NCBI GenBank assembly: GCA_028693355.1 | Contig: JAQUVM010000010.1 | Location: 1 to 43,831, forward strand | Origin: Burkholderiales bacterium | Lineage (GTDB): Bacteria; Pseudomonadota; Gammaproteobacteria; Burkholderiales; UBA11063 | Length of the DNA: 43,831 nucleotides | Direction of reading: 5' to 3' | In this document: in pieces, positions 9,798 to 20,420 of the stretch | Position numbering within the stretch: position 1 is the stretch's first letter | Layout of the letters: each line of letters opens with the position of its first letter | Translations under genes and position numbers: made by a program | Notes under the pieces: generated by a model | The model's database searches: none | Told to the model about the DNA's origin: nothing | Seen by the model: only the letters and a program-made list of their open reading frames with translations

Positions 9798-10847
9798 TTA
9801 CTGCCAAATATTAAGTGGAGATACCATCCACAAAGCTAGAACAAATATCCAAACTAAGGTAATTGGTATAAACACTTTCCAACCCAGACGCATAATTTGG
9901 TCATAACGATAACGAGGGAAAGAAGCACGATACCAAATAAAACCAAATAATAACACTAATACTTTCGCTACCAACCATGCCATAGATGCAGTACCTAAAA
10001 TACCCCAACTAGCAGGAAATGGCGATAACCAGCCACCTAAAAACAGAATTACTGTTAATGTTGATACTAAAATCATACTAGCATACTCAGCAAGCATAAA
10101 CAATGCAAATGGTGTACCAGAGTATTCAACGTGGAAACCTGCAACAATTTCAGATTCCCCCTCACACACATCAAATGGTGCACGATTCGTTTCAGCTACT
10201 CCTGAGATTAGGTAAATTAAAAACAATGGAAACATTGGTAACCAATTCCATGAAAGAATAGAACCACCCATGCGACCAAGTGCTTGATTATTAACTATAT
10301 CTATAAAATTTAAACTACCGCAAGCCATTAAGACACCAAGAATACCAAAGCTCATAGCTAATTCGTAAGAAATCATCATTGCTGTAGCACGGATACCACC
10401 CAAAAATGAATACTTAGAATTACCGGCCCAACCAGCTAAAATAATTCCATATACACCTAATGAACCAATTGCAGTTACATATAAAATTCCAGCATTTACA
10501 TTTGTAAAATATAAATCAGGAGAAAATGGCACTACTGCCCACGTTGCTAATGCACAAATCAAAATTACCGCAGGGGCTAAAAAGAATACCCCTTTAGATG
10601 CTTTTGCTGGTGTAATGATTTCTTTAAATACGAATTTTAATAAATCAGCAAATGGTTGCAATAAACCAAAAGGTCCAACACGATTCGCACCAATACGCGC
10701 ATGCATAAAACCTAAAATACGGCGTTCAGCTAAAGTTACATATGCCACAACCAAAGTTAAAGGAATAATTACACAAACTGCTTTAACTAAATACCCTATG
10801 GCATAACCTAGATTATGCCCTAATAAGTTTTGGAAAAATTCAACCAT
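9798..10847 (-). CDS. nuoH: NADH-quinone oxidoreductase subunit H
   Basis: A membrane subunit at the quinone site and the junction with the peripheral arm, 349 residues. Hallmarks are [22 protein letters not shown] near 55-76, [26 protein letters not shown] with the quinone-channel acidic residues, and a C-terminal [15 protein letters not shown] segment. The ATG follows GGGAG, which lies inside the end of nuoG, two bases after its stop. Confidence 0.97.
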   Translation of the reverse strand: MVEFFQNLLGHNLGYAIGYLVKAVCVIIPLTLVVAYVTLAERRILGFMHARIGANRVGPFGLLQPFADLLKFVFKEIITPAKASKGVFFLAPAVILICALATWAVVPFSPDLYFTNVNAGILYVTAIGSLGVYGIILAGWAGNSKYSFLGGIRATAMMISYELAMSFGILGVLMACGSLNFIDIVNNQALGRMGGSILSWNWLPMFPLFLIYLISGVAETNRAPFDVCEGESEIVAGFHVEYSGTPFALFMLAEYASMILVSTLTVILFLGGWLSPFPASWGILGTASMAWLVAKVLVLLFGFIWYRASFPRYRYDQIMRLGWKVFIPITLVWIFVLALWMVSPLNIWQ

Positions 10848-10849
10848 GG

Positions 10850-13219
10850 CTATACTCCCATACTTTGAGTAATTTCAATTGCATCAAAATTACCAGCAAA
10901 TTGAGTAGTGTTTACATTACGGGCTAATAATACAACATTATCCGCAACTTCATCACAAACTGTAATTGAAAACTTTTTCTGTGCATGAGGTTGTTTTACT
11001 AAAACTTCATCACCGCAATTGATACCGTTATTTTTAGCAACACTACCATTAACTGCTAGAGTTGGTAAATTAGCTAATTTAGTAGACTGTAATGATTCTG
11101 CACGACGAACAATACTGTCACCTTGATATATTGGGTAAATACCAAAACGAATTAACCCTGATAAATCTGGCTTATTGATACTTAATTTATCAAAATTAAT
11201 ATTATTGTTTAAATATTCAGATGTGTTTTGTAATGCACTAATTTCACTACGAACATCTTCAATAGTATTTTGGTTAAATCCTTCAATACCTAAGCGATTA
11301 GCAATTACACGGATAACTTTCCATCCTGGCTTTGAGTCACCCAATGGTCTAGTTACACCATTAAACTTTTGCCATACTCCCTCAAGGTTTACATAAGAAC
11401 CTGCGGTTTCTGTAAACGGAGTAATTGGTAAAATCACATCAGCATATTCAAGCATATCTTCATTCACGTATGCACTCATTACAACTACAGTATCAGCATT
11501 TGCCAATGCTTTAATTGCTTTTTGTGAGTTATAGCTGTCGCGCTCTAATTCTGTATTTAATAATACATAACATTTACGTGGATTCTCAAGCATATCTCTT
11601 GCATTCATACCAGTTGTATTAGATATATTGAATGCTGTTTTACATGGAGTAAATCCGACTAATGCAGCACCAACTTCATTCGCAGATGAATGCAATAGTC
11701 CAGATTTACCATTTACGACTAATGCAATCTCATTTGCTATAATACGTAAGTTAGTAAAATTCTCTAGGCCTTTAGCAACTCGTCCTAAAACTATATGTCC
11801 ATTATTTTCAAATAAGCTTTTAGCGATATTAGTTGTTTTCTCATCAGCAACAATAGCAGATAAATCAATCTTATTACTATTTTTGCCAGATAACTCACAA
11901 CAAACCTTTAATATCTGTGCTAGTTTATATTCAAACTCGCGAGGATCAATTGCAATTTGAGTAGCAACTTTAGTTTGTAAATCATCTTTCAATACATTTA
12001 TAGCATGTAGTTGAGTACCATTCTTTTTAACTGATTGACGAATTCGTGTAGCTAAAATTGGTTGCTCTTCACGTATTACGCTACCAACGATCAAGATAGC
12101 TTTATTAGATAAAAACTCATTTAAGCTAGATCCTAAATAAGATATACCAGATTGTTGAGCATCTAAAGCAAAATCTTGTTGTTCTACACGATAATCCAAA
12201 TTACTTACACCAACAGCACGTGTTAATTTTTGTAATAGATGTAACTCTTCAGTAGTAGAAATTGCTGATGCTATAACACCAATCTCATTTGTACCATGAT
12301 CAATTTTCACTCCGCTAATTGACTTCGCAGCGTATTCAACAGCTGTTTCCCAATCAACTTTCACCCATTTTCCATCTTGCTTAATCATTGGATCTGTTAT
12401 GCGATCTTGATGATATAAACCTTCATAGCTAAAACGATCACGATCAGAAATCCAACATTCATTGATATTTTCATTATCTAATGGTAAAACACGTACTACA
12501 CGGTGATACTTATCAATATGCACTTGAATATTACTACCTAATGCATCATGAGGAGATACTGATTTACGACGAGATAATTCCCACGAACGAGCTGTATCTC
12601 TAAATGGTTTTGAAGTAAGTGCACCTACCGGACAAATATCAATAATATTTCCAGAAATTTCACTATCTACTGTTTGACCAATAAATGGCATAACTTCTAC
12701 ATGATTATTACGATAGCTCATACCTAATTCTTGGAACCCAGCAATCTCATCAGTAAAACGTACGCAACGAGAACAATGAATACAACGAGTCATTGTCGTT
12801 TTTACCAAAGGTCCTAAATCTTTATCAACTACAGCACGCTTTTCTTCTTCAAAGCGCGACTGACCACGACCATAACCTACAGCCAAATCTTGTAATTGAC
12901 ATTCACCACCTTGGTCACAAATTGGACAATCAAGAGGATGGTTGATTAATAAAAACTCCATTACACCTTGCTGAGCTTCAACAGCTAATTTTGAGCAAGT
13001 ATGTACCTTCATTCCTTCTGTAATTGGCGTAGCACAAGCAGGAACTGGCCCTCTCGCTTTTTCTACTTCAACCAAGCACATACGGCAATTTGCCGCAATT
13101 GATAATTTTTTATGGTAACAAAAATGCGGTATATATTTACCTTCCTGTAACGCTACTTCTAGTACCGTTGAACCAGGCTCACCTTTGACCGCTTTACCAT
13201 CTAATTCAAATTCAATCAT
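10850..13219 (-). CDS. nuoG: NADH-quinone oxidoreductase subunit G
   Basis: The large iron-sulfur subunit of the NADH-oxidising arm, 789 residues from the ATG at 13219. This start (MIEFELDGK) has GGGATAAAACA before it, and the longer frame begins at an unsupported TTG. The 2Fe-2S N1b ligands are Cys34, 45, 48 and 62. The His/Cys N5 motif is His94, Cys98, 101 and 107, and the N4 motif begins with Cys146, 149 and 152. The rest is the molybdopterin-oxidoreductase-like domain, without the cofactor in this family. The stretch where some NuoG proteins bind cluster N7 has no cysteines here, so N7 is probably absent. Confidence 0.96.
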   Translation of the reverse strand: MIEFELDGKAVKGEPGSTVLEVALQEGKYIPHFCYHKKLSIAANCRMCLVEVEKARGPVPACATPITEGMKVHTCSKLAVEAQQGVMEFLLINHPLDCPICDQGGECQLQDLAVGYGRGQSRFEEEKRAVVDKDLGPLVKTTMTRCIHCSRCVRFTDEIAGFQELGMSYRNNHVEVMPFIGQTVDSEISGNIIDICPVGALTSKPFRDTARSWELSRRKSVSPHDALGSNIQVHIDKYHRVVRVLPLDNENINECWISDRDRFSYEGLYHQDRITDPMIKQDGKWVKVDWETAVEYAAKSISGVKIDHGTNEIGVIASAISTTEELHLLQKLTRAVGVSNLDYRVEQQDFALDAQQSGISYLGSSLNEFLSNKAILIVGSVIREEQPILATRIRQSVKKNGTQLHAINVLKDDLQTKVATQIAIDPREFEYKLAQILKVCCELSGKNSNKIDLSAIVADEKTTNIAKSLFENNGHIVLGRVAKGLENFTNLRIIANEIALVVNGKSGLLHSSANEVGAALVGFTPCKTAFNISNTTGMNARDMLENPRKCYVLLNTELERDSYNSQKAIKALANADTVVVMSAYVNEDMLEYADVILPITPFTETAGSYVNLEGVWQKFNGVTRPLGDSKPGWKVIRVIANRLGIEGFNQNTIEDVRSEISALQNTSEYLNNNINFDKLSINKPDLSGLIRFGIYPIYQGDSIVRRAESLQSTKLANLPTLAVNGSVAKNNGINCGDEVLVKQPHAQKKFSITVCDEVADNVVLLARNVNTTQFAGNFDAIEITQSMGV

Positions 13220-13237
13220 TGTTTTATCCCAATACAA

Positions 13238-14533
13238 TTAGTACCATTTATGTTCTACCATACATTTACCATGATTAATATGATGCTCAAATTCTTCACG
13301 GAAATGTTTAGTAAAACTACGTACAGGAAACACTGCAGCATCTGACAAAGCACAAATTGTGCGACCTGCCATTTGATTACCAATGCTATCTAATAATTCT
13401 AAATCACCAGGACGTCCACGGCCATTTTCAATACGATGGACGATTTGATATAACCACCCAGTACCTTCACGACATGGAGTACATTGTCCACAGCTTTCTT
13501 CATGGTAAAAATATGATAAACGCTCTAATGCTTTTACCATACATACATCTTCATCCATTACTATCACAGCACCAGAACCAAGCATAGAACCAGCCTTTGC
13601 TATCGAATCGTAATCCATAGTACATTGCATCATAATATCTGCAGGTAGTACCGGAGCAGAAGATCCACCAGGAATAACTGCTTTCATTTTTTTACCACCA
13701 CGCATTCCGCCAGCCATTTCTAATAATTTGCTAAACGGAGTACCTAATGGAATTTCATAATTACCAGGGCGTTCAACATGTCCAGAGATAGAGAATAATT
13801 TAGTACCGCCATTATTTGGTATACCTTGCTCTAGAAATTCTTGACCACCATCACGTAAAATAAATGGAACTGACGCTAACGATTCTGTATTATTGATTGT
13901 GGTAGGACGACCGTATAAGCCATATCCAGCTGGAAAAGGAGGTTTAAATCTTGGTTGACCTTTACGACCTTCAATTGAATTTAACAATGCTGTTTCATCA
14001 CCACAAATATAAGCACCATAACCATGATGTGCAAATAATTCAAAATCAAACCCAGAGTTTAATATGTTTTTACCAAGCAATCCTGCCTTATGAGCTTCAG
14101 CAAGTGCTTCTTCAAATCTTTGATATATTTCAAAAATTTCACCATGGATATAATTATATCCAGCAGAAGCTCCAATTGAAAATCCTGCAATAATCATACC
14201 TTCAATTACAGAATGCGGATTATAGCGCAGAATATCACGATCTTTAAATGTGCCAGGTTCACCCTCATCACTATTACATACAATATATTTCTGACCTTCA
14301 AGAGTACGTGGCATAAAACTCCACTTCAATCCAGTAGGGAATCCTGCTCCACCACGACCACGAAGACCAGATGTTTTCATTTCATTAATCACATCTTCTT
14401 GAGTTAAGTTTTGCGATAAGATACGTTTAAGAGCTTCATAACCACCACGTGCTACATAACTCTCTAAAGTCCAACAATCTGGATTATCAGTATCCACGTT
14501 AGCAAAAATAACACCTTTTTCAAAAATTGCCAT
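13238..14533 (-). CDS. nuoF: NADH-quinone oxidoreductase subunit F (FMN, NADH)
   Basis: The NADH-binding subunit with FMN and cluster N3, 431 residues. The glycine-rich NADH loop [16 protein letters not shown] lies at 57-71, the FMN site region includes YICGDETAL, and the 4Fe-4S ligands are Cys348, 351, 354 and 394. The ATG overlaps the nuoE stop by one base (TAATG) and has GGAG upstream. nuoG begins 18 bases after its stop. Identification is firm. Confidence 0.97.
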   Translation of the reverse strand: MAIFEKGVIFANVDTDNPDCWTLESYVARGGYEALKRILSQNLTQEDVINEMKTSGLRGRGGAGFPTGLKWSFMPRTLEGQKYIVCNSDEGEPGTFKDRDILRYNPHSVIEGMIIAGFSIGASAGYNYIHGEIFEIYQRFEEALAEAHKAGLLGKNILNSGFDFELFAHHGYGAYICGDETALLNSIEGRKGQPRFKPPFPAGYGLYGRPTTINNTESLASVPFILRDGGQEFLEQGIPNNGGTKLFSISGHVERPGNYEIPLGTPFSKLLEMAGGMRGGKKMKAVIPGGSSAPVLPADIMMQCTMDYDSIAKAGSMLGSGAVIVMDEDVCMVKALERLSYFYHEESCGQCTPCREGTGWLYQIVHRIENGRGRPGDLELLDSIGNQMAGRTICALSDAAVFPVRSFTKHFREEFEHHINHGKCMVEHKWY

Positions 14534-15009
14534 TATACTAACTCCGCTAATTCTTTATCAATCGCATCAGGTGTCATGAAACTACACATTTTGTGATTAT
14601 TTAATAACAACACTGGCGCATCACCACAAGCACCTAAACACTCAGCTTCAACAACAGTGAATTTTCCATCACTACTTGTTCCACCTAACTTAGAAATATT
14701 TAATTTATTTAATAAATACTCAGCTGTATTTACACCACCACGTAATGCACATGGTAAATTAGTACAAACAGCTAATTTATATTTACCAACAGGTTTAAGG
14801 TTATACATTCCATAGAATGTTACAACTTCCATAGCTTGAGTTGCTGGAATACGTATATAATCAGCTACAAAAGCAATTGCGTCATCAGATAACCAACCCA
14901 ACTCTGTTTGAGCAATACGTAAAGCAGACATTACTGCACTACGATTACGCTCTGCTGGATATTTTGCCAGCTCTATATCAATTTGTTTTAATGATTCATT
15001 AGATAACAT
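14533..15009 (-). CDS. nuoE: NADH-quinone oxidoreductase subunit E
   Basis: A 158-residue thioredoxin-fold subunit that carries 2Fe-2S cluster N1a. The ligands are Cys82, Cys87, Cys124 and Cys128 in VCTNLPC and CLGACGDAP. The N-terminal helical part includes [18 protein letters not shown]. The ATG overlaps the nuoD stop (TAATG) and has GAGGTGG eight bases upstream, consistent with coupling along the operon. Confidence 0.96.
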   Translation of the reverse strand: MLSNESLKQIDIELAKYPAERNRSAVMSALRIAQTELGWLSDDAIAFVADYIRIPATQAMEVVTFYGMYNLKPVGKYKLAVCTNLPCALRGGVNTAEYLLNKLNISKLGGTSSDGKFTVVEAECLGACGDAPVLLLNNHKMCSFMTPDAIDKELAELV

Positions 15010-16262
15010 TAGCGATCCACCTCACCAAATACAATATCTTGAGTACCAATAATTGCAACTACATCGGCAATCATATGACCTTTACTCATCTCGTCAAGAG
15101 CTGCCAAATGGGCAAATCCTGGAGCTTTAATTTTTAAACGATATGGTTTATTAGCACCGTCAGATACTAAATAAATACCAAACTCACCTTTTGGATGCTC
15201 TACAGCTTGGTAAACTTCACCTTCTGGAACTCGCATACCTTCTGTAAATAATTTAAAATGATGAATTAATTCTTCCATACCTGATTTCATATTTTCACGA
15301 GAAGGAGGGGCAACTTTATGATCATCAGTAATTACCGGACCTTCGTTTGTCTTCAACCATGTAATACATTGTTTGATAATTTTATTAGACTCACGCATCT
15401 CAGCTACACGAACTAAATAGCGATCGTAACAATCCCCACCCTTACCAACAGGAATATCAAAATCCATTTTTGCATATACCTCATATGGCTGTTTTTTACG
15501 TAAATCCCAAGCTACTCCAGAACCACGAAGCATCGGGCCTGAAAAACCTAGATTTAAGGCTCTCTCTTCTGTTACAACACCAATATTTACCGTACGTTGC
15601 TTCCAAATCCTATTATCTGTCAATAAAATTTCATATTCATCAACACATTTATCAAATCTCTTTGCAAAGTCTTCAATAAACTCTAATAAAGAACCTTTAC
15701 GAGCTTGATTAAAAAACTCTAATTGCTTTTTAGTTTTAACTTTTGATTCTGTATATTGTGGCATAGTACTAGGAAGGTCACGATAAACACCACCTGGTCT
15801 AAAATATGCAGCATGCATACGTGCACCAGACACAGCCTCATAGCAATCCATTAAATCTTCACGTTCACGAAATGCATATAAAAACACTGCCATTGCACCA
15901 ATATCTAATGCATGTGCACCAATCCACATTAAATGGTTTAAAATACGAGTGATTTCTGAAAACATTACACGAATATATTGTGCGCGTTCTGGAACTTCAA
16001 GATCTAATAAACGTTCAATAGCAAGACAATAAGCATGCTCATTACACATCATTGATACATAATCCAAGCGATCCATATAAGGCAAAGCCTGAATAAATGT
16101 TTTATGTTCAGCTAATTTTTCGGTACCACGATGCAAAAGTCCAATATGGGGATCTGCTCGTTGAATTACTTCACCATCTAATTCAAGCACCAGGCGCAGT
16201 ACACCATGAGCTGACGGATGCTGAGGACCAAAATTCAGCGTATAATTTTTAATTTCTGCCAC
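15009..16262 (-). CDS. nuoD: NADH-quinone oxidoreductase subunit D
   Basis: The 49-kDa-type subunit lining the quinone site, 417 residues from a GTG at 16262. I chose this GTG because GAGGAG sits eight bases before it and homologues begin with the same [16 protein letters not shown] sequence. A GTG five codons upstream precedes the Shine-Dalgarno sequence and cannot use it. Conserved blocks include [40 protein letters not shown] and the C-terminal DIVFGEVDR. The sequence reads very like betaproteobacterial NuoD. It overlaps the end of nuoC by 14 bases. Confidence 0.97.
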   Translation of the reverse strand: MAEIKNYTLNFGPQHPSAHGVLRLVLELDGEVIQRADPHIGLLHRGTEKLAEHKTFIQALPYMDRLDYVSMMCNEHAYCLAIERLLDLEVPERAQYIRVMFSEITRILNHLMWIGAHALDIGAMAVFLYAFREREDLMDCYEAVSGARMHAAYFRPGGVYRDLPSTMPQYTESKVKTKKQLEFFNQARKGSLLEFIEDFAKRFDKCVDEYEILLTDNRIWKQRTVNIGVVTEERALNLGFSGPMLRGSGVAWDLRKKQPYEVYAKMDFDIPVGKGGDCYDRYLVRVAEMRESNKIIKQCITWLKTNEGPVITDDHKVAPPSRENMKSGMEELIHHFKLFTEGMRVPEGEVYQAVEHPKGEFGIYLVSDGANKPYRLKIKAPGFAHLAALDEMSKGHMIADVVAIIGTQDIVFGEVDR

Positions 16263-16863
16263 TGTAGTTCTCCTCACGAATAATGCGTGGAGTTACCACA
16301 CGTGGTTCAATAGTAACAGGTTGATAGATAACACGTTTTTGTTCTTCATCATAACGCATTTCCATATAGCCAGATAAAGGGAAATCCTTTCTAAATGGAT
16401 GCCCAATAAATCCATAATCCGTTAGCAAACGGCGTAAATCAGGATGACCTTCAAAAATAATTCCATACATATCAAAAGCTTCACGTTCAAACCAATTTAC
16501 AGAGTTCCAGATATCAATCACTGATGGGACCACTGGAAAATCATTATTTTCTGCAAAGCATTTTACGCGAATACGCCAGTTATGTTTTAGCGATAATAAA
16601 TGGTACACTACCGCAAAACGTTTTTCGTCATGTGGAAACTCATCTTCTTCTCGATTTCCATATGTAAGGTAATCAATGCCACATAAATCTTGACACTGTA
16701 AAAAAGCAAGCGACTCATTTTTCACTAGAGTTGTCATAACTTGTATCAAATTTTGTGGAGATACTTCAATTGTAATTTCTTGATCTTTAAACTTATACAA
16801 ATTAGTATACTGTCCGTCAAGAATTTCATTAATTGAAAGCTCTAATTTTTCAATCTTTCTCAT
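16249..16863 (-). CDS. nuoC: NADH-quinone oxidoreductase subunit C
   Basis: The 30-kDa-type peripheral subunit, 204 residues. The family signature lies at about 129-165: [23 protein letters not shown] and [13 protein letters not shown]. It is a separate gene from nuoD, unlike the fused nuoCD of enterobacteria. The ATG overlaps the nuoB stop by one base. The last codons carry the GAGGAG that serves nuoD. Confidence 0.96.
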   Translation of the reverse strand: MRKIEKLELSINEILDGQYTNLYKFKDQEITIEVSPQNLIQVMTTLVKNESLAFLQCQDLCGIDYLTYGNREEDEFPHDEKRFAVVYHLLSLKHNWRIRVKCFAENNDFPVVPSVIDIWNSVNWFEREAFDMYGIIFEGHPDLRRLLTDYGFIGHPFRKDFPLSGYMEMRYDEEQKRVIYQPVTIEPRVVTPRIIREENYSGRN

Positions 16864-17348
16864 TATGCAGTTTTCCTAGCAATAGTTGATTCTCGTTTAA
16901 TTTTATTCTGTAATTGAATAATACTATACATGAGAGCTTCTGCAGTTGGAGGACAACCAGGCACATAGATATCAACAGGAACTATGCGGTCGCAGCCACG
17001 AACTACTGAATAAGAGTAATGATAATATCCACCACCATTAGCACAAGATCCCATTGAAATTACCCATCTAGGTTCAGGCATTTGATCATATACTTTACGC
17101 AAAGCTGGAGCCATTTTGTTACAAAGTGTACCTGCAACAATCATAACATCAGATTGACGTGGAGATGGACGAAAAACCGCACCAAAACGATCAAGATCGT
17201 AACGAGCCGCGCCGATATGCATCATTTCAACCGCACAGCAAGCTAATCCAAATGTCATTGGCCATAAAGATCCAGTCCTTGCCCAATTAATCAACTTATC
17301 TGCTGTGGTGGTTACAAAACCTTCTTTAAGAACGCCTTCTATTCCCAT
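16863..17348 (-). CDS. nuoB: NADH-quinone oxidoreductase subunit B (cluster N2)
   Basis: The subunit that holds cluster N2, the last electron carrier before quinone. From the ATG at 17348 it has 161 residues, with ligands Cys37, Cys38, Cys102 and Cys132 in [26 protein letters not shown] and [12 protein letters not shown] chose this ATG because AAGG lies nine bases upstream and homologues start with [11 protein letters not shown]. The longer frame begins at a TTG inside nuoA. The gene overlaps the nuoA stop by ten bases. Confidence 0.97.
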   Translation of the reverse strand: MGIEGVLKEGFVTTTADKLINWARTGSLWPMTFGLACCAVEMMHIGAARYDLDRFGAVFRPSPRQSDVMIVAGTLCNKMAPALRKVYDQMPEPRWVISMGSCANGGGYYHYSYSVVRGCDRIVPVDIYVPGCPPTAEALMYSIIQLQNKIKRESTIARKTA

Positions 17349-17698
17349 TCTAAAGCACCTTTTTTCCAAACATAGACAAAACCAGCTATCAAGATAGCAA
17401 GGAATACTGACATAAGAATAAAGCCATACATTCCAAGGTGCTTAAACACTAAAGCCCAAGGAAATAAAAATGCTATTTCTAAGTCAAATAGAATAAACAA
17501 AATCGCTATCAAATAATAACGAACGTCAAATTTCACACGAGCATCTTCAAAAGCATCAAATCCGCACTCATATGAAGAATTTTTTTCAACATCTGGTTTA
17601 TGACGCCCTAAAAGACGACCTGCAACCATCATAGCAGCGCCCATTACACATGCTAATAATGCGAAAAATATTATCGGAAAATAGTTAACTCCAACCAT
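17339..17698 (-). CDS. nuoA: NADH-quinone oxidoreductase subunit A
   Basis: A 119-residue, three-helix membrane subunit of complex I. It shows the family block [44 protein letters not shown], with Cys and acidic residues in the loop near the quinone site. The ATG has GGAG about twelve bases upstream, just past the tRNA-Leu gene. It is the first nuo gene, 22 bases after the tRNA 3' end, with no obvious promoter in between. It is therefore probably transcribed through secG and the tRNA. Confidence 0.96.
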   Translation of the reverse strand: MVGVNYFPIIFFALLACVMGAAMMVAGRLLGRHKPDVEKNSSYECGFDAFEDARVKFDVRYYLIAILFILFDLEIAFLFPWALVFKHLGMYGFILMSVFLAILIAGFVYVWKKGALEWE

Positions 17699-17720
17699 AT
17701 TTGATCATTTCTCCAACACT

Positions 17721-17807
17721 TGGTGCCGACGATGGGACTCGAACCCACACAGCTTAAAAGCCACTACCACCTCAAGGTAGCGTGTATACCAGTTTCACCA
17801 CATCGGC
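17721..17807 (-). tRNA. tRNA-Leu (anticodon GAG)
   Basis: The 87-base gene folds into a full class II tRNA. It has an acceptor stem GCCGATG/CGTCGGC (one G-U), a D-arm with GG in the loop, and an anticodon stem CTACC/GGTAG around TTGAGGT (anticodon GAG). The long variable arm has a GGCT/AGCT stem, and the T-arm carries TTCGAGT. Discriminator A and CCA are both encoded. It sits between secG (13 bases) and nuoA (22 bases) in the same orientation, so the mature tRNA is presumably cut out of a longer transcript. Confidence 0.98.
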
Positions 17808-17820
17808 ACTATTATTTTCA

Positions 17821-18186
17821 TTAATCAGGAATCTGTGTACCTGTGCTTTTTGCAACTGAAGCTGCAGGCTTAGCCAAAGGTTGACTAGCAGCAACAGAAC
17901 TTGCATCAGATTTCATACCTGCCATAACACCCAAATCTCCAACTTTACCTTGACTTGATAATATAACCATGCCAAGTGTTGTAATAAAAAATATTACAGC
18001 ACATACCGCTGTTGCGCGGCTTAAAAAGTTAGAAGAACCACTTGCTCCAAACAAAGAAGAAGAACCTCCTGAGCCAAAACTTGCACCAGCATCAGCGCCC
18101 TTACCTTGTTGTAATAACACAAGAACAATAATAGATATTGCAGATATTATTTCAACAATCCACAACAATGTCTTTAAAATATCCAT
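17821..18186 (-). CDS. secG: preprotein translocase subunit SecG
   Basis: An accessory subunit of the SecYEG channel in the inner membrane, 121 residues. Two transmembrane helices (about 4-23 and 56-77) flank the family block VLLQQGKGADAGASFGSGGSSSLFG (split over residues 23-48). The C-terminal third is a low-complexity Ala/Ser/Lys tail typical of proteobacterial SecG. The ATG follows AGAGAG. It lies between tpiA and the tRNA-Leu gene, an arrangement conserved in several proteobacteria. Confidence 0.95.
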   Translation of the reverse strand: MDILKTLLWIVEIISAISIIVLVLLQQGKGADAGASFGSGGSSSLFGASGSSNFLSRATAVCAVIFFITTLGMVILSSQGKVGDLGVMAGMKSDASSVAASQPLAKPAASVAKSTGTQIPD

Positions 18187-18231
18187 AAGACTCTCTAAAT
18201 AATAATTAATTTTAAATCAATGTGATAGCCA

Positions 18232-18966
18232 CTACGCACTAGCACAAATCTTGATGAAATCATCTGTTTTCAAAGATGCTCCACCAACCAAAACGCCATC
18301 TACACCACTAATTGCCAGTATATCACTAGCATTGCCACCAGTTACACTACCACCATATAAAACGGCTATTTTACCATATTTGAAGAGATTTTGCATATAT
18401 TGATGTATGTATCCAACAACTTCTTCTATCTCTTTTAAAGTAGGAATTTTACCTGTTCCTATTGACCAACAAGGCTCGTAAGCAACTACTATACTACTCA
18501 AATTTATATTTTCCAACTCTTTTAGTTGAGACTCAATAAATTTTAGATATTCACCGGACTCCCTTACGTCTAATTGCTCACCGACACAAAAGATTGGAGT
18601 AATTAAATTATTACAGGTATTTTTTACCTTTTGCTTAATAACGTCACTACACTCACCTATTAAATGACGGCGCTCTGAATGTCCAATAACCACATAATCA
18701 ACTGCTAAATCTTTCAACATAGCAGCGCTAATTTCACCAGTATAAGCACCATCTTTTTCATATAAACTAACATCTTGCGCAGCTACTTTAATATTTGATT
18801 TAGATAATAAATCCTGTTTTGCACCAATTAAATAAATATATGGTAATGCTAAAACAATATTTGTTTGATTTGTAATATCATTATTTGCATATAAGTATAA
18901 ATCAGATTGAACCTTTTTAATATTGCCATTCATCTTCCAATTTGCCACAATTAATTTATTACCCAC
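18232..18966 (-). CDS. tpiA: triosephosphate isomerase
   Basis: The glycolytic enzyme that interconverts dihydroxyacetone phosphate and glyceraldehyde-3-phosphate, 244 residues. Catalytic residues are visible: Asn9 and Lys11 in ANWKMNG, His96 in VIGHSERR and Glu164 in AYEPCWSIGTGK, with the phosphate loop VLYGGSV near the C-terminus. The start is GTG, supported by GGGG six bases upstream and by the absence of any ATG before the active-site lysine. It is the first gene of the tpiA-secG-tRNA-nuo run. I see no convincing promoter in the 100 bases upstream. Confidence 0.96.
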   Translation of the reverse strand: MGNKLIVANWKMNGNIKKVQSDLYLYANNDITNQTNIVLALPYIYLIGAKQDLLSKSNIKVAAQDVSLYEKDGAYTGEISAAMLKDLAVDYVVIGHSERRHLIGECSDVIKQKVKNTCNNLITPIFCVGEQLDVRESGEYLKFIESQLKELENINLSSIVVAYEPCWSIGTGKIPTLKEIEEVVGYIHQYMQNLFKYGKIAVLYGGSVTGGNASDILAISGVDGVLVGGASLKTDDFIKICASA

Positions 18967-19066
18967 AATTTACCCCGCGTAAAAATTTAAGCTATCAAAT
19001 TTTAACATGCCATCATGTTGAACCACAAAAACATTAATCACATATTTTTTGGAGATTGAATATGGT

Positions 19067-19963
19067 TTATCGACCATTCATTAAATGACACCCTAAATGC
19101 TCACTTATAAAATTAATAAATATTTTATCAATATTTCTAGCATTAAATTTCTGTATCAAGTAAAAATCTAATGTATGGATGCTCCAATCAGGTAGTATTG
19201 GTACTACCACACCAGCAGCCAATTCTTTTGCACACATAAAATCCCAGCAGCCAAACAAATGCTCTGTGGCGTGTATCCCCATTTGCTTACTATGCATAAC
19301 ATTGTCTATATGTAGATTATTACAAAAATGTGGTATAAATTCTTGACTTGTTTTCCCATTTTTCAGTGGCAAAATATGTTTCTCACCATCTAAAATTAAG
19401 TTAATAAATTTTCTATCATTTAAATCGTGTGTCGATAATGGAACCCCATATTTTTGGGCATATTGATTGCTACAATAAAGATGGGCATATTCTCGTCGGA
19501 AAAATTTTGTTGTAAATCCTAGATGATTTATATTATGCCTAGTAATTGCAAAATCAACTACTCCAAAATCAGGAACATCTTTTTCATATAATATGTTCAA
19601 CTTAACATTTGGATAAAATATCATAAATTTTTCTATATGTGGCGATAAAAGCTCGTAGCTTAGAATAAAAGGTAATGATACAGTAATCGTATCATTAGAA
19701 TCACTATAAAACCCATTTTTATAACTCTCTAATGTGGTACTAATAAATAAAGGAATGTGCCTAAATTTATTATATATATAATCACCAAATTCAGTAACCT
19801 TAAAGTTAGTACCATTCCTTATGATTAATGCATGACCAAGGGCTGCTTCTAATTTATAAATACGCTTACTAACAGTAGACTGTTGAATATTAGACGTTTC
19901 TGCTACTTTTGTGAAACTATGTGCTTCATATAATATAATAAATAAAAATATATCATCAATCAT
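19067..19963 (-). CDS. LysR-family transcriptional regulator
   Basis: A 298-residue protein of LysR layout. A winged helix-turn-helix occupies about 1-60 (SFTKVAETSNIQQSTVSKRI, then LEAALGHALIIRNG), followed by a periplasmic-binding-protein-like effector domain from about 90 on. The ATG has AGGTGG upstream. It is distantly similar to the second LysR gene at 34859-35809; both share an LYCS/LYCT...KYGxP segment and a PILPDW/HILPEW segment near the end. It lies between tpiA and the exported-protein family, all on the minus strand. Its target is unknown, and the neighbouring exported proteins are only a guess. Confidence 0.85.
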   Translation of the reverse strand: MIDDIFLFIILYEAHSFTKVAETSNIQQSTVSKRIYKLEAALGHALIIRNGTNFKVTEFGDYIYNKFRHIPLFISTTLESYKNGFYSDSNDTITVSLPFILSYELLSPHIEKFMIFYPNVKLNILYEKDVPDFGVVDFAITRHNINHLGFTTKFFRREYAHLYCSNQYAQKYGVPLSTHDLNDRKFINLILDGEKHILPLKNGKTSQEFIPHFCNNLHIDNVMHSKQMGIHATEHLFGCWDFMCAKELAAGVVVPILPDWSIHTLDFYLIQKFNARNIDKIFINFISEHLGCHLMNGR

Positions 19964-20420
19964 ATATAACCACCTATAAAATCATTTCTTGTAATTTTAA
20001 TATATCAATCATTATGCAAAATAAGTTTTAAAAAATAAAGTCTTTTTATAATCTGTCCACTACTAGGGGAGAAGATCTGTTATTAGATCTATTACAAGTC
20101 GGTAGTAGCAACTTGAATACCACCATGACCCGTTAAATAAACACTGCATTAGAGAACAATCTTCAGAAGCAGAGCAAAAATAAAGCATTGGAGGGAAGTT
20201 ATAACTTCCCTCCAATGCTTGCCTCCAATAATGGAGCCCGAATTACAGATTCTATTATTTTTGTAAAATCTATAACTTTGGATAATATCTTTATGCTAAT
20301 CACAATAACATAAAGCTATAAAATAATAAACTATATTTGATAACTTAGAAACCACCAATTAGGTAAAATATACTACCAAATAATAGCATGCACTTACGCA
20401 AACTTTTGGTTTGGATTAGG
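19964..20420. other. 457-base non-coding stretch with repeats
   Basis: I find no convincing gene here. It holds the 38-bp palindrome at 20183-20220, a short CTCCA-ATAA-TGGAG hairpin just beside it (about 20223-20236), and a repeated AGATCT near 20074-20090. The stretch about 20240-20345 is recognisably similar to the DNA downstream of the third paralog (about 22437-22515). The copying of family members therefore included flanking DNA. The upstream region of the LysR gene occupies the low-coordinate end. Confidence 0.6.
20183..20220 (-). terminator. 38-bp perfect palindrome, probable strong terminator
   Basis: The left 19 bases are the exact reverse complement of the right 19, with GTTATAAC at the centre. 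On the minus strand the structure is followed by CTTTATTTTTG, so a stem of about 17 bp plus a T-rich tail could end transcription from the exported-protein genes. The plus strand has no T tract. The perfect, long, GC-containing stem stands out in this AT-rich DNA. Confidence 0.6.

Noticed and set aside
11628-11960. 110-codon plus-strand frame over nuoG
   Set aside because: Antisense to a conserved complex I gene; no signal or motif.
19003-19018. AACATG-CCAT-CATGTT hairpin between the LysR gene and tpiA
   Set aside because: The stem is only 6 bp and no T tract follows on either strand, so I do not call it a terminator.
20063-20236. 58-codon Cys- and Trp-containing frame on the minus strand through the 38-bp palindrome
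   Set aside because: It crosses the palindrome, has no ribosome site at its internal ATG, and the composition looks like out-of-frame translation. I recognise no family.
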